From Planctomycetales bacterium (GTDB lineage: Bacteria; Planctomycetota; Planctomycetia; Isosphaerales; Isosphaeraceae): DNA of 64,000 nt. Where the stretch lies: the NCBI GenBank assembly GCA_027449865.1, contig DAIDKV010000206.1, positions 62,001-126,000 of the forward strand, written 5' to 3'. The position numbers and the translations under genes were made by a program. The notes beneath the pieces were generated by a model that was not told the origin of the DNA, ran no database searches, and worked only from the letters and a program-made list of their open reading frames with translations. Shown in pieces: positions 45,062-52,969 of this stretch. Numbering within the stretch: position 1 is the first letter of the stretch; every line of letters begins with the position of its first letter.

Positions 45062-45508
45062 ATGCAACCGACCTACACCGGCCGCAAAGACATATGTAGG
45101 GATGGTCAAGATCATTTCGCCGAAGTCACGGTTCGGGCATCGCCGGGCCAATCGCCGTCACAGGTAACCCTCTCGACGGAGGCACTTGAGGTCTTGAGGT
45201 CCGTGTTCGGTGCGGACTTCGATGTTCAGCGACATAACGTGCAAGCGGCCGTCGCGGTCCAGATTAAAGTTGCGAATGTAGCCGGCCAGCTGCCTCACGT
45301 CGGAGCCATGTCTTTCCACGCGGAGGTCGTGGACGTCCGAGTATCCGGCAACGCGGGACGTGAGGTGTCGGGATTCCTCCTCTCAGTCGCTGGCATGGAC
45401 GCCATTGGTAAGTATTTGGTGGCGTGGGAACTATCACAGGAGCCCGAACGGCAATCTGGGAAAGATAAGGGCGGAGGGAACGAAGGGGATCAGCCAGGCC
45501 AACAATAA
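45062..45508 (+). CDS. Unknown protein after the toxin, possible immunity protein
   Basis: The 148-residue protein starts at ATG 45062 with GGAGGA just upstream. It is mostly beta strands, including FAEVTVRASPGQSPSQVTL, VQAAVAVQIKVANVAGQL and FHAEVVDVRVSGNAGREVSG, with a charged Gly/Lys-rich tail. No family is recognised. Position directly behind an Rhs toxin tip is where cognate immunity genes normally lie, but the terminator between them weakens simple co-transcription. Confidence 0.55.
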   Translation: MQPTYTGRKDICRDGQDHFAEVTVRASPGQSPSQVTLSTEALEVLRSVFGADFDVQRHNVQAAVAVQIKVANVAGQLPHVGAMSFHAEVVDVRVSGNAGREVSGFLLSVAGMDAIGKYLVAWELSQEPERQSGKDKGGGNEGDQPGQQ

Positions 45509-45530
45509 TCGACAAAGCGGAGATGAAAAT

Positions 45531-46133
45531 TTGATAATACATAGTTACATCAAGGCGTTGCAGTTCGTTGCCAATGATTCATGGGTAAACGCTCTTTGGT
45601 CGGCGACCACGTTCCGGTGGCACCCGCAGAGCAAGGCCCCGCCGGTGATGGGCCTCGTGTTCGATGACGCTGTGGCCGGACAGCGGATCTTCTGCGATTG
45701 GGCGGAGGAGCACGGCAGTGCCGACCCGCTCGATGAGATTCGCGTTGCCATCGTCGAGGGCGACGTCGAAGGCTTGCGGCCCGGCTACACCGTCCACTTG
45801 AGCGGAGATGTCGAGGGCATCCTGGCCAGGGCCACGGCGGAAGGGGTTGTTGTACCCAACGGGCAGTTGCCTTGGATGAGCCGGATGAACCGGATGCATC
45901 CTGTGCCCGGCTCGCCGCCGATGCTGGCCCGGTTCAAGGAGGAGTTCGCCATGCATCGGGAGTACATGCTTGCACCGGTCACCCGGCGGGGCGATGGGCA
46001 ACTCTGGTTCGATGTTGAGCTTGGAATCGTGAAGCACCAGGTGCACTTCCGGCACGTCAGTGAGATCGGTGATAATGACGTCGATTCTGTGGTCAAGTTG
46101 GGCACGGTCTTCGCGATGCCGCAGGACCACTAA
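45531..46133 (+). CDS. Unknown protein, second immunity candidate
   Basis: The start is taken as the TTG at 45531 (IIHSYIKALQFVANDSWVNAL), because GGAGA lies 7 nt upstream and the earlier frame overlaps the preceding gene. That gives 200 residues. It has an alpha/beta pattern: GLVFDDAVAGQRIFCDWAEE, DEIRVAIVEGDVEGLRPGYT, and FDVELGIVKHQVHFRHVSEI. No family is recognised. It is convergent with the TIR-like gene, 6 nt apart. Confidence 0.55.
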   Translation: MIIHSYIKALQFVANDSWVNALWSATTFRWHPQSKAPPVMGLVFDDAVAGQRIFCDWAEEHGSADPLDEIRVAIVEGDVEGLRPGYTVHLSGDVEGILARATAEGVVVPNGQLPWMSRMNRMHPVPGSPPMLARFKEEFAMHREYMLAPVTRRGDGQLWFDVELGIVKHQVHFRHVSEIGDNDVDSVVKLGTVFAMPQDH

Positions 46134-46139
46134 AGACCA

Positions 46140-46688
46140 TTACGGCATCTTGCCCGGCCCCAGCCCGACCACCGCCCGAATTCGGACCGCCAACTTCTCG
46201 CGAAGATCGGCCGGCTCCTTCCAGACGATGTGATTATATTGCCGAGTATCGAAATGAGTCGCGTTGAAGTGGTCCTCTCTGCATAGCCAGATCACCGGTA
46301 GGCGCCGCCCCATCGCAAGCCCCACCTCGAAGTACACGCTCTGATGCCCGGTGAAATCCGCGACGAGGAATCGGCTCTCCCGGATCTCGGCGATGATGCG
46401 GTCATCGATCTTGCCCGTATGCCCAACCGCATCGACTCGGATGGCCCGGTAGCCGGCATCATCCTCGATAGCGGGCTTGATGCCTAGCCGGTAGGCGTCG
46501 CCCATCTCCGGGTTGAACCACATGGCGACGAATGCCTTATCGCTCTCGACGTTCGCCGAGCGGTCGGACTCGACTTCGATCCAGCCGGGAGGGGTGAGCT
46601 TGTAGGTGATGCCGCCGGAATCCGCCTCCATTTCAAGCCAGAAAAGACGCTCGAGGCGTTGCAGCGGACGTGCCGCGATCCAGTCCAT
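46140..46688 (-). CDS. TIR/nucleoside 2-deoxyribosyltransferase-like effector, probably N-terminally truncated
   Basis: The 182-residue protein has a complete Rossmann-like domain: KAFVAMWFNPEMGDAYRLGI (51-70), RVDAVGHTGKIDDRIIAEIR, SRFLVADFTGHQSVYFEVGL (105-124, probable catalytic Glu121) and FDTRQYNHIVWKEPADLREK. Related domains hydrolyse nucleotides or NAD in anti-phage systems, or act as deoxyribosyltransferases. Full-length relatives, as I recall them, have an additional N-terminal region. Here the protein begins abruptly at MDWIAARPLQRLERLFWLE, and the right repeat copy lies about 120 nt upstream, so the gene may have been cut by the rearrangement that made the repeat. Confidence 0.72.
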   Translation of the reverse strand: MDWIAARPLQRLERLFWLEMEADSGGITYKLTPPGWIEVESDRSANVESDKAFVAMWFNPEMGDAYRLGIKPAIEDDAGYRAIRVDAVGHTGKIDDRIIAEIRESRFLVADFTGHQSVYFEVGLAMGRRLPVIWLCREDHFNATHFDTRQYNHIVWKEPADLREKLAVRIRAVVGLGPGKMP

Positions 46689-46788
46689 CAGCGAGCGGGC
46701 GGCCCCACCTGACGACCGTCTCCGGTCGGCCGCCCACCGGCCCGGTCCGGCTGGCTGGCTTCGCGGCCGTCACTGATCGAGGAAGCTC

Positions 46789-46868
46789 TTGCCTCGCCCG
46801 CGGATCGTGTGCGATAGTGGCCGGTCCTCCGATCCGGAGGGCGGTCGGGCCGGTTTTCGAGACCAGCT
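46789..46868 (+). repeat. Direct repeat, right copy
   Basis: This is the counterpart of 42421-42500, in the same orientation, with the same 57-nt identical core (46809-46865). The anticodon-arm-like hairpin has one changed pair (G-T) relative to the left copy. The two copies bracket 4.3 kb with the Rhs tip and TIR-like genes. Confidence 0.85.
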
Positions 46869-46872
46869 TGCT

Positions 46873-46887
46873 GCGGCGTTCCGCCGC
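46873..46887. other. Small perfect hairpin
   Basis: GCGGCG, loop TTC, CGCCGC. It immediately follows the right repeat and precedes the large hairpin, as short msr stem-loops precede the msd stem in retrons (analogy only). Confidence 0.4.
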
Positions 46888-46915
46888 GGTCGAACCTGAG
46901 CCGGAGATTGCTTCC

Positions 46916-47021
46916 CCAGGACCGTTGTTCTTTTCGGCCCCGACGGGATTCCGCCGGGTGCGCTGAGGCAACATCGTTCCGCCCGACGGAATCCCGTCGG
47001 GGCCTCGGTGAACGGCCCTGG
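46916..47021. ncRNA. Large nested hairpin, candidate retron msr-msd or palindromic element
   Basis: An inner stem of 18 perfect base pairs is formed by 46936-46953 (GGCCCCGACGGGATTCCG) and 46987-47004. A mismatch and 4 further pairs continue inward. An outer imperfect stem is formed by 46916-46930 and 47010-47021 (CCAGG...CCTGG). The total is 106 nt, ending 62 nt before the SWIM gene of the SWIM-reverse transcriptase operon. No a1/a2 flanking repeat was found with confidence, so a dispersed palindrome remains an equal alternative. Confidence 0.4.
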
Positions 47022-47083
47022 TCGTCGCCTCGAAGTCGAAATCGGCCCGCCCGCCCCCCGGATCGGAGCGTCGGGGAAACCCC

Positions 47084-48799
47084 ATGCAACTGGACCTCGC
47101 CTACCGCGGCCGGAGCGCCGTGACCTGGAGCCCCGCCGGCGTCGCCGTCGCGCTGGCGCCCAACCTCCGCCGCGACCGCGTCGCCTTCGAGGGGATCCTC
47201 CGCGACCCCCTCCGCTTCCGAGAGGCCGTCGCCGCACTCCACGACGTCGTCATCAGCGACCTCCGCTATCACCCCCGCGATAAGACGGCCTACGAAGCCT
47301 ACAAGGCCACCGAACGCCGTCGCGAGGACCAGTTGCGGCAGGCCGCCGCCAAGCAGACCCAGGCCGCGATCCAGGCGACGATGCCCGAACTGCCCGAGTC
47401 GTACTCCGCCGACCTGGAGAAGCGCTATCGGCGCGCCCGCAAGACCTACTGGAACACCCGCCAGAAGTATTCCAATTATCTTCTCAAGCACGACATCCAC
47501 CTCTGGCGGCTGCTGCTTCCCTGCGACCCGGTCGTCACGGTCACGCCCGACTGCCTGTTCCTGGAGTGCTTCTCGGCCGACGAGAGCAGTTACGGCTGTT
47601 TGACCGTCGATCGATCGGCGTTCGCTCACGAAAGCAACGTCGCCCTCGGGACGACGAACGTCGATTACTCGTGGACGCTCCACGAGCACTTCCAGCGGAT
47701 GCGGAGCTACCGGGAGACGCGGTTCCTGGTCGATCCCTCGGGGTTCGAGGTCCGGCACGAGGCTGGCGACGGCCACCGCGAGGAGAAGATCGAACTCCCC
47801 GCGAGCTGGCTCCGCGGCTTCGCGCAGCTCCAGGCCGCGATGAGCCTCCCCATGCGACGCGTCCCGATCGGCCTCGAGGGATTGTATAACCTGCTCGCTT
47901 TCCTGAAGCGTCACCGGGCCGCGAGGAGCCCCCGCGCGATCCGGTTCGAGCTGGAGCCAGGCCGGGCGCCCTGGGCCGTCCTCGAACCGTGGGAACAGCG
48001 CATCAAGCTGGGCGATCGGCCCTACGATGGACCTCGGACAGAAACCATCCGCACCTGGGGCCGCGACCGCTTGCAGGTCCTTTCCCGACTGCTCCCGATC
48101 CTCGATTCGGCCGACGTCTACCTGCTCGGCACCGGCCTGCCGAGCTTCTGGTCGGTCCAAACCGGACCATTCCGGATGATCCTGGGGCTCTCCGGCTGGA
48201 CAACCAACGACTGGACCGGCGCCTCGGCGCTCGACCAGCTCGCCCCGCCCGGCGCGCCCGACGCCGCCACGATGCAGGCCATCGCCGCCGCGTTCCGGAT
48301 CGATCCCGCCCTGTCTTTCGATCAATTGAAGGCCAGCACGGGCGCCGAGGCCCCCTCGCTGGCGGTCGGCCTGAACCGGTTCGCGATGCTCGGCCAGGTG
48401 ATCCACGACCTTCCAGCCGGTCTCTATCGATGGCGGTCGATCCTCCCCGTGGCGCTCTCGGCCGAGCTGATCGGCCCCGAGAACCCGGAGACGGTCGCCG
48501 CCCGGCAGTACGTCGCTCAGAAGGCGGTGAAGGTCCGCCGCGACGAGGCCCAGGCGAACGGACTTCGTATCCTCGAAGGACGCGTGCTCGCCACCGAGGT
48601 CTCGCTACTCCTCGACGCCGACGGCCGGATGCTCCGCGGCCGATGTTCGTGCTCGTACCACTTCACCGGCGGCCTCCGCCGCGGTCCGTGCCGCCACCTT
48701 CAAGCCCTCCGCGATGCCGCCCGCAAGGCTTCAACCGATCGCTCGACGGCCGCATCCTGGTACGCCGCCCTCTGGAGCGGGGCAGGGGCCCGGCCATGA
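47084..48799 (+). CDS. SWIM zinc-finger protein coupled to the reverse transcriptase
   Basis: The 571-residue protein has a SWIM finger near its C-terminus: Cys521, Cys523, Cys536, His538 (GRCSCSYHF ... GPCRHLQAL), the CxC-xn-CxH form that binds DNA or protein. The N-terminal 515 residues match no family I know. A helical, charged part (about 65-125, AYEAYKATERRREDQLRQAA) is followed by mixed alpha/beta sequence with a beta-rich stretch (DPVVTVTPDCLFLECFSADE). No signal peptide. Its stop overlaps the start of the reverse transcriptase gene (ATGA), so the two are translationally coupled and probably work together. Confidence 0.8.
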   Translation: MQLDLAYRGRSAVTWSPAGVAVALAPNLRRDRVAFEGILRDPLRFREAVAALHDVVISDLRYHPRDKTAYEAYKATERRREDQLRQAAAKQTQAAIQATMPELPESYSADLEKRYRRARKTYWNTRQKYSNYLLKHDIHLWRLLLPCDPVVTVTPDCLFLECFSADESSYGCLTVDRSAFAHESNVALGTTNVDYSWTLHEHFQRMRSYRETRFLVDPSGFEVRHEAGDGHREEKIELPASWLRGFAQLQAAMSLPMRRVPIGLEGLYNLLAFLKRHRAARSPRAIRFELEPGRAPWAVLEPWEQRIKLGDRPYDGPRTETIRTWGRDRLQVLSRLLPILDSADVYLLGTGLPSFWSVQTGPFRMILGLSGWTTNDWTGASALDQLAPPGAPDAATMQAIAAAFRIDPALSFDQLKASTGAEAPSLAVGLNRFAMLGQVIHDLPAGLYRWRSILPVALSAELIGPENPETVAARQYVAQKAVKVRRDEAQANGLRILEGRVLATEVSLLLDADGRMLRGRCSCSYHFTGGLRRGPCRHLQALRDAARKASTDRSTAASWYAALWSGAGARP

Positions 48800-50391
48800 A
48801 CATTTTTCGACGTCTCCTCACGTGGCTCCTCGGCCCAAGCGCGAGCCCAACGCCGCGCTCCGTCCCACCCGCGCCGACGGTCGACCAGGAGTTCCAGCCC
48901 GAGCCGCCCGAGAAGCCGAAGAAGCCCCGCGGCTCGCTCGGCCTCGACGCCTTGGATTACCTGCCGATCACCCGGGGCGAGATCCAGCAGGCGGCCGAGG
49001 GCCGGAACCTGCTCGCCAATCCCTGGTTCGGCCAGCGCGACCTGATCCCGCCCGCCGACGACCCTCGCACCCAGCTCATCGACCGCGCCATGGTCACGCA
49101 GGGCCTGATCGCGCCCGAGCAGCTCGCCGAGATCCACGCGATCGGCGGCGAGATGGACCGCGTCCGGCCAACGTTCGCCTCGATCGAGCACCAGGCCGCG
49201 ATGTCGGGAGAGGCCGCCGTGCAGGCCGATCGCGAGGCCCGCGCCCGGATCAAGGCCCAGAAGAAGGCCGAGGCTGAGAAACGGCGTCAACTCCGCGCCG
49301 AGGCTGTCGCAAGGCGGAAGGCCGAGGACATCGTCTTCCTCGGCCGGGGCGTCTCGGGCCGGCTCGGCGAGCGAGAGAGCCGCGTCGCCGATCTCGAAGC
49401 CGCCGGCCTGCCGATCCTCAGCACGCCCGCCGATCTGGCCCAGGCGATCGGACTCTCGGTCGCCCGCCTCCGATGGCTGGCCTTCCACGCCGAGGTCGCC
49501 ACGCGAACGCATTACATCCACTTTGACGTCCCGAAGAAGAGTGGTGGCGTCCGTCGTCTGAGCGCCCCGCATCGGACGCTCGCCGAAGCCCAGCGCTGGA
49601 TTTTCGAACGGATCGTCTCGCGCCTCCCGGCCGAGCCCGCCGCGCACGGATTTCTGCCGGGCCGAAGTATTCTCACCAACGCCCAGCCACACGCCGGCCG
49701 GGCGATCGTGGTGAACCTCGACCTGGAAGCCTTCTTCCCAAGCATCGGCTTCGGGAGGGTCCGAAAGGTCTTCGAGCGGCTGGGCTACTCGCCGGCGGTC
49801 GCCACGATCCTCGGGTTGATCTGCACCGAATGCCCGAGGCGATCGGTCGTCCTCTCCGGGACGACCTACCACGTCGCGACCGCCCCGCGCGGACTCCCTC
49901 AGGGCGCCTGCACCAGTCCTGGTCTCTCGAACCAGGTCGCGCGCCGACTCGACCGGCGATTGACCGGCCTCGCCACAAAGCTCGGTCTCACCTACACCCG
50001 ATATGCCGATGACCTGACCTTCTCGGGCGACGCCGATCAGGAAAACCGGATCGGCTACCTGATGGCGACGGTCCGCCACATCGCCCACGACGAGGGTTTC
50101 ACGGTCAACGAATCAAAGACCCGCGTGCATCGCCGCAACACGGCGCAAATGGTGACAGGCCTGGTTGTGAACGACCGACCGGGCGTCGCGCGCGACGAGG
50201 TCCGCCGCCTCCGGGCGATCCTGCACCGAGCCCGGCTCGAAGGGCTCGACCGCCAGAACCGCGAGAACCACCCCAACTTCCGTGCCTGGCTCCGGGGCAA
50301 GATCGCGTTCGTGAGGATGGCGAGGCCCGAGGTCGGCGATCGCCTGCTCGCCGAGCTGGAGGCCCTGGAAGAGGACAACCGAAACGGCTAA
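48796..50391 (+). CDS. Retron-type reverse transcriptase, myxobacterial-like, with long N-terminal extension
   Basis: The 531-residue RT has retron hallmarks: the NAxxH motif (Asn295-Ala-Gln-Pro-His299), catalytic YADD (403-406, TRYADDLTFSGD), and the VTG motif (453-455, QMVTGLVVN). Motif A is VVNLDLEAFFPSIGFGRV (first catalytic Asp309), and PRGLPQGACTSPGLSN is the next block. The phrase LSVARLRWLAFH-x(10)-HYIHFDVPK strongly resembles what I recall of Myxococcus retron RTs such as Mx162, which also carry an N-terminal extension. Here residues 1-205 are Pro-rich then a basic coiled region (ARIKAQKKAEAEKRRQ). No recombinase or maturase domain, so not a group II intron RT. The partner is the SWIM protein. 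Confidence 0.88.
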   Translation: MNIFRRLLTWLLGPSASPTPRSVPPAPTVDQEFQPEPPEKPKKPRGSLGLDALDYLPITRGEIQQAAEGRNLLANPWFGQRDLIPPADDPRTQLIDRAMVTQGLIAPEQLAEIHAIGGEMDRVRPTFASIEHQAAMSGEAAVQADREARARIKAQKKAEAEKRRQLRAEAVARRKAEDIVFLGRGVSGRLGERESRVADLEAAGLPILSTPADLAQAIGLSVARLRWLAFHAEVATRTHYIHFDVPKKSGGVRRLSAPHRTLAEAQRWIFERIVSRLPAEPAAHGFLPGRSILTNAQPHAGRAIVVNLDLEAFFPSIGFGRVRKVFERLGYSPAVATILGLICTECPRRSVVLSGTTYHVATAPRGLPQGACTSPGLSNQVARRLDRRLTGLATKLGLTYTRYADDLTFSGDADQENRIGYLMATVRHIAHDEGFTVNESKTRVHRRNTAQMVTGLVVNDRPGVARDEVRRLRAILHRARLEGLDRQNRENHPNFRAWLRGKIAFVRMARPEVGDRLLAELEALEEDNRNG

Positions 50392-50401
50392 TTCCGTTTT
50401 T
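50382..50401 (+). terminator. Terminator-like hairpin overlapping the RT stop codon
   Basis: AAACGG (50382-50387), loop CTAATT and CCGTTT (50394-50399) are followed by TT; the stop codon lies in the loop. The stem is short. Confidence 0.4.
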
Positions 50402-50603
50402 CGTGGAGATCTCGAGCGAAGGCCCGGACCCAGCGCGCTTGCTCGAAACGGAAAGTCGTCCCGGCCCGGAAGCGCCCGACCATCTGGGCGGGCTCGTCGG
50501 ATCCGTGCCCAGCCCGCGAGAGCCCTCCACGCCGCCCACCATTCCGGATGTCGAACCGGATCAACTTGCGGCCCGTTTGTCCCGTCGCGACATTCTTCGC
50601 CAT
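50388..50603 (-). pseudogene. Possible N-terminal remnant of a planctomycete integrase
   Basis: A 71-residue minus-strand frame starts MAKNVATGQTGRKLIRFDIR and ends RWVRAFARDLHEKRN. Planctomycete tyrosine recombinases often open with a similar GRK-x-I-x-F-x-x-R-x-G-x-RR block and continue with a -RWV- segment before the core domain. Here the middle is unlike that pattern and nothing catalytic follows, so it may be a decayed or frameshifted head. A genuine small basic protein is the alternative. Confidence 0.35.
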
Positions 50604-50641
50604 CTTCCGACCCTCGACCTGATTGCCCCCGCCGGGTAACC

Positions 50642-52969
50642 TCAGCCGGCCTGCCGCCCCTCGGGCGATCTCGGCGCGGTCGGGGTGCGCGCGCGCTTCC
50701 GCGTCGAGCGCGACGGCGGCCTGCGCGGCGACCTCTTGACCTCCTCGTCCGCACTGCCGAGCTTGCGTTCGAGCGAGAGAACCGCGGCCTTCGCCCGGGC
50801 CGAGACCCGGCCGTTGTCGTCGTCGATCGCCTCTTTCAGGGCCGGCAGGCACTTCTCCGTGCCGACGGTGTCCAGCATCTGGCAGGCGAAGGTCCGGGCG
50901 TCGGGCGACTCGTCCTTCAGCAGGTTAATCAGCGCCGGCTCGGCCAGCGGGCCGTAGTCGCGAATCGCCTTCATGGCCTGCGAACGGACGGCCCGATCCT
51001 GTCCCACCGCGACGATCCGAGCAATGACCTCGGGGTCCTTGCTACGGGCAAGGGCCTCCAGCGCCGTCGGGCGGGCGAACCGTCGATCCGCTTTGTCTTC
51101 CAGAACGGCGAGCAGGATCTTCTCGTCACCCGGCCGCGCCCAGACTCCGATCGTGCCCACCGCGTCGGTCCGGGCGTTGCTCGTGTGGTCCTGGATCAAC
51201 GCCTTCATCGCCGAGACCACCTCGCCCTGCAACTGCGGCACGACCGGCATCCTGCGAAGCCTCTGGACAGCGCGGAACCTCGTCCCCTCATCCTCCGACA
51301 TCGTCTCGGCCAGCGCGATCCGGACGGCGTCGAGCCGGGCGGTCTCGCGGCCGCGCTCCACCGCCTCGTCGATCGCCTTGCGGCCCTCGGTTCCCTCGGC
51401 GTCCCGGAGCCGTTGCAGGGCCTGCTTCGCCAGCATCGAGACGGCGGGCGGATGCTCGTACCAGGAAGCCGCGGCCAGGGCCGGCAGATCCTTGATCGTC
51501 GCCCATCGGACAAGCCCGTGCGCCGCCATGTTCGCCTCGTTGGGGTGCTCTAACAGGATCGCCGAGAGGGCCTGGCCGATCTCGGCCTGCCTCGGCTCGT
51601 CGGCGGCCGGCGCATTCGAGTCCAGCCATCGGAGCGCGTCCAGCCGCTCCGATTTCCCGCCCCGCAAGCCCGCGAGCGCCTCGGCCGCTCCGGGCCCCTT
51701 CAACGCCACCGGCGCCGGCGGCGCGACCGGGACCGGAACGGGGAACGGTCGGCCGGGCGCCGCCTCGATCGGCCGGGGCTCCCCCTTCGTCAACGCCCGG
51801 GGCTCCCCCGGCGCGGGACTGAAGGGGCCGGCGATCTGCTCTCGCCCGCCGTCCATCGACGCTTCCCAGACCTTCGACGCCACCGTTAGGGCGACCGCCA
51901 CAAGGGCCGCCGGGACGATCAGCGCCCCGCCCATCAGCCCCCAGGCCAGCACCGGGACTTCTGGAACCTCGCGCTCATCCTCGGGGATGCCGATCGCCTC
52001 GGCGTGCGGGTCGGCGATGATCCGGGCGCGCGGTTTCGCACCCGCCGCGAACGAGCGGCGATACTGCACCGCACAGCTCAGCACACACCACGGTATCGTG
52101 AACAGCACGCCGAGACCCAGCAGCAACATCCCCGACGTCGCCAACGCCATCATCGCCAGGATGAACAGCGCCGCCGAAATCCAGTCTCGGCCGAGCGCCC
52201 TCAGGCTCATCTTCAGCGCCGCCCAGGCCCCCATCCGGCCATCGACGATCAGGGGAATCGAGAAGAACGACAGCCCGAAGAACACCAGACCGGGGATGAA
52301 GAGGAAGACAAAACCGAGCATCCCCAGGACGCCCATCAGGATGCCCGCCTTGAACAGCCGCTCGGCCCGGCCCTCGCCGCCGATCGAGAAGAGGTCGCCC
52401 ACCGCGACCTCGCCGCCATCGACCTGCTTCAGCGCCATCCCGAACAGACCGCCGTAAACGATCCCCTGAACCCCCATGTTCAGGAAAAACATGGTTCCCA
52501 TCACCACAGGAACCGCGATCGGCCCCAGCAGCCCAACCCCGATAGCCAGCCCGGCCGCCATCCCGAGCTGGAGGATGATCCCAAGTCCCATCAGGCTCAG
52601 GTAGAGAACGAACGTCGTGAGGATCCAGGTCCCGAGCTGTTCGCGGAGCAACCGCCAGGCGACCCCGATCGCTCCCCACGAGATCGCCCGTCCCGATGGA
52701 CCCGGCGGGCCGACCTCATCCTCTTCCCAGACGCCGGAAGACGCGTGGACCGGAGGCGCCGCGGGCGCCGACTCGTAGACCGCCTCCTCGACCATTTCCG
52801 CAACCACGAGCGACGGCGCCGGCTCCGGCGCCATTGCCGGTGTCGCCATCGGGACCACGATCGAGGCCCCGCACCCCGGACACTTCCCCTTCCGCCCGGC
52901 CGCCGCATCAGCCACCGTCAGCTTCTTTCCGCAGCCCTCTGCCAGGCAATGAAACCGAATCATCGTCAT
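50642..52969 (-). CDS. Zinc-ribbon, multi-membrane-segment protein with HEAT repeats
   Basis: The start is taken as MTMIRFHCLAEGCGKKLTV (775 residues). A zinc ribbon (about 5-45, with CGKK and CPGCGASIVV) opens the protein. Five to six membrane segments (about 115-320) follow, with glycerophosphoryl-permease-like GLFGMALKQVDGGEVAVGDLF. A further membrane helix (about 345-365), a Pro-rich linker and HEAT-like helical repeats (about 430-740) come next, then a basic tail. Function unknown; the architecture is typical of planctomycete envelope proteins. Confidence 0.7.
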   Translation of the reverse strand: MTMIRFHCLAEGCGKKLTVADAAAGRKGKCPGCGASIVVPMATPAMAPEPAPSLVVAEMVEEAVYESAPAAPPVHASSGVWEEDEVGPPGPSGRAISWGAIGVAWRLLREQLGTWILTTFVLYLSLMGLGIILQLGMAAGLAIGVGLLGPIAVPVVMGTMFFLNMGVQGIVYGGLFGMALKQVDGGEVAVGDLFSIGGEGRAERLFKAGILMGVLGMLGFVFLFIPGLVFFGLSFFSIPLIVDGRMGAWAALKMSLRALGRDWISAALFILAMMALATSGMLLLGLGVLFTIPWCVLSCAVQYRRSFAAGAKPRARIIADPHAEAIGIPEDEREVPEVPVLAWGLMGGALIVPAALVAVALTVASKVWEASMDGGREQIAGPFSPAPGEPRALTKGEPRPIEAAPGRPFPVPVPVAPPAPVALKGPGAAEALAGLRGGKSERLDALRWLDSNAPAADEPRQAEIGQALSAILLEHPNEANMAAHGLVRWATIKDLPALAAASWYEHPPAVSMLAKQALQRLRDAEGTEGRKAIDEAVERGRETARLDAVRIALAETMSEDEGTRFRAVQRLRRMPVVPQLQGEVVSAMKALIQDHTSNARTDAVGTIGVWARPGDEKILLAVLEDKADRRFARPTALEALARSKDPEVIARIVAVGQDRAVRSQAMKAIRDYGPLAEPALINLLKDESPDARTFACQMLDTVGTEKCLPALKEAIDDDNGRVSARAKAAVLSLERKLGSADEEVKRSPRRPPSRSTRKRARTPTAPRSPEGRQAG

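Larger units (their letters stand above)
46689..47083. other. Divergent gap holding a repeat copy and nested hairpins
   Basis: This 395-nt region lies between the minus-strand TIR-like gene and the SWIM gene. It contains the right direct repeat (46789-46868), a small hairpin (46873-46887) and a large one (46916-47021). No protein-coding frame is convincing. It is the best place for a structured RNA belonging to the reverse transcriptase. Confidence 0.6.

Noticed and set aside
46688-48406. 572-residue minus-strand frame across the repeat and SWIM gene
   Set aside because: Antisense frame rich in Gly/Val/Arg; it crosses the intergenic hairpins and the start of the SWIM gene.
48796-50391. Group II intron or DGR reverse transcriptase
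   Set aside because: No maturase/endonuclease domain, no intron ends, no template/variable repeat pair or Avd gene. NAxxH and VTG motifs indicate a retron-type RT.
50392-50641. Retron ncRNA downstream of the RT gene
   Set aside because: Only a short terminator-like hairpin and an integrase-like frame were seen; no long stem comparable to the one upstream of the SWIM gene.
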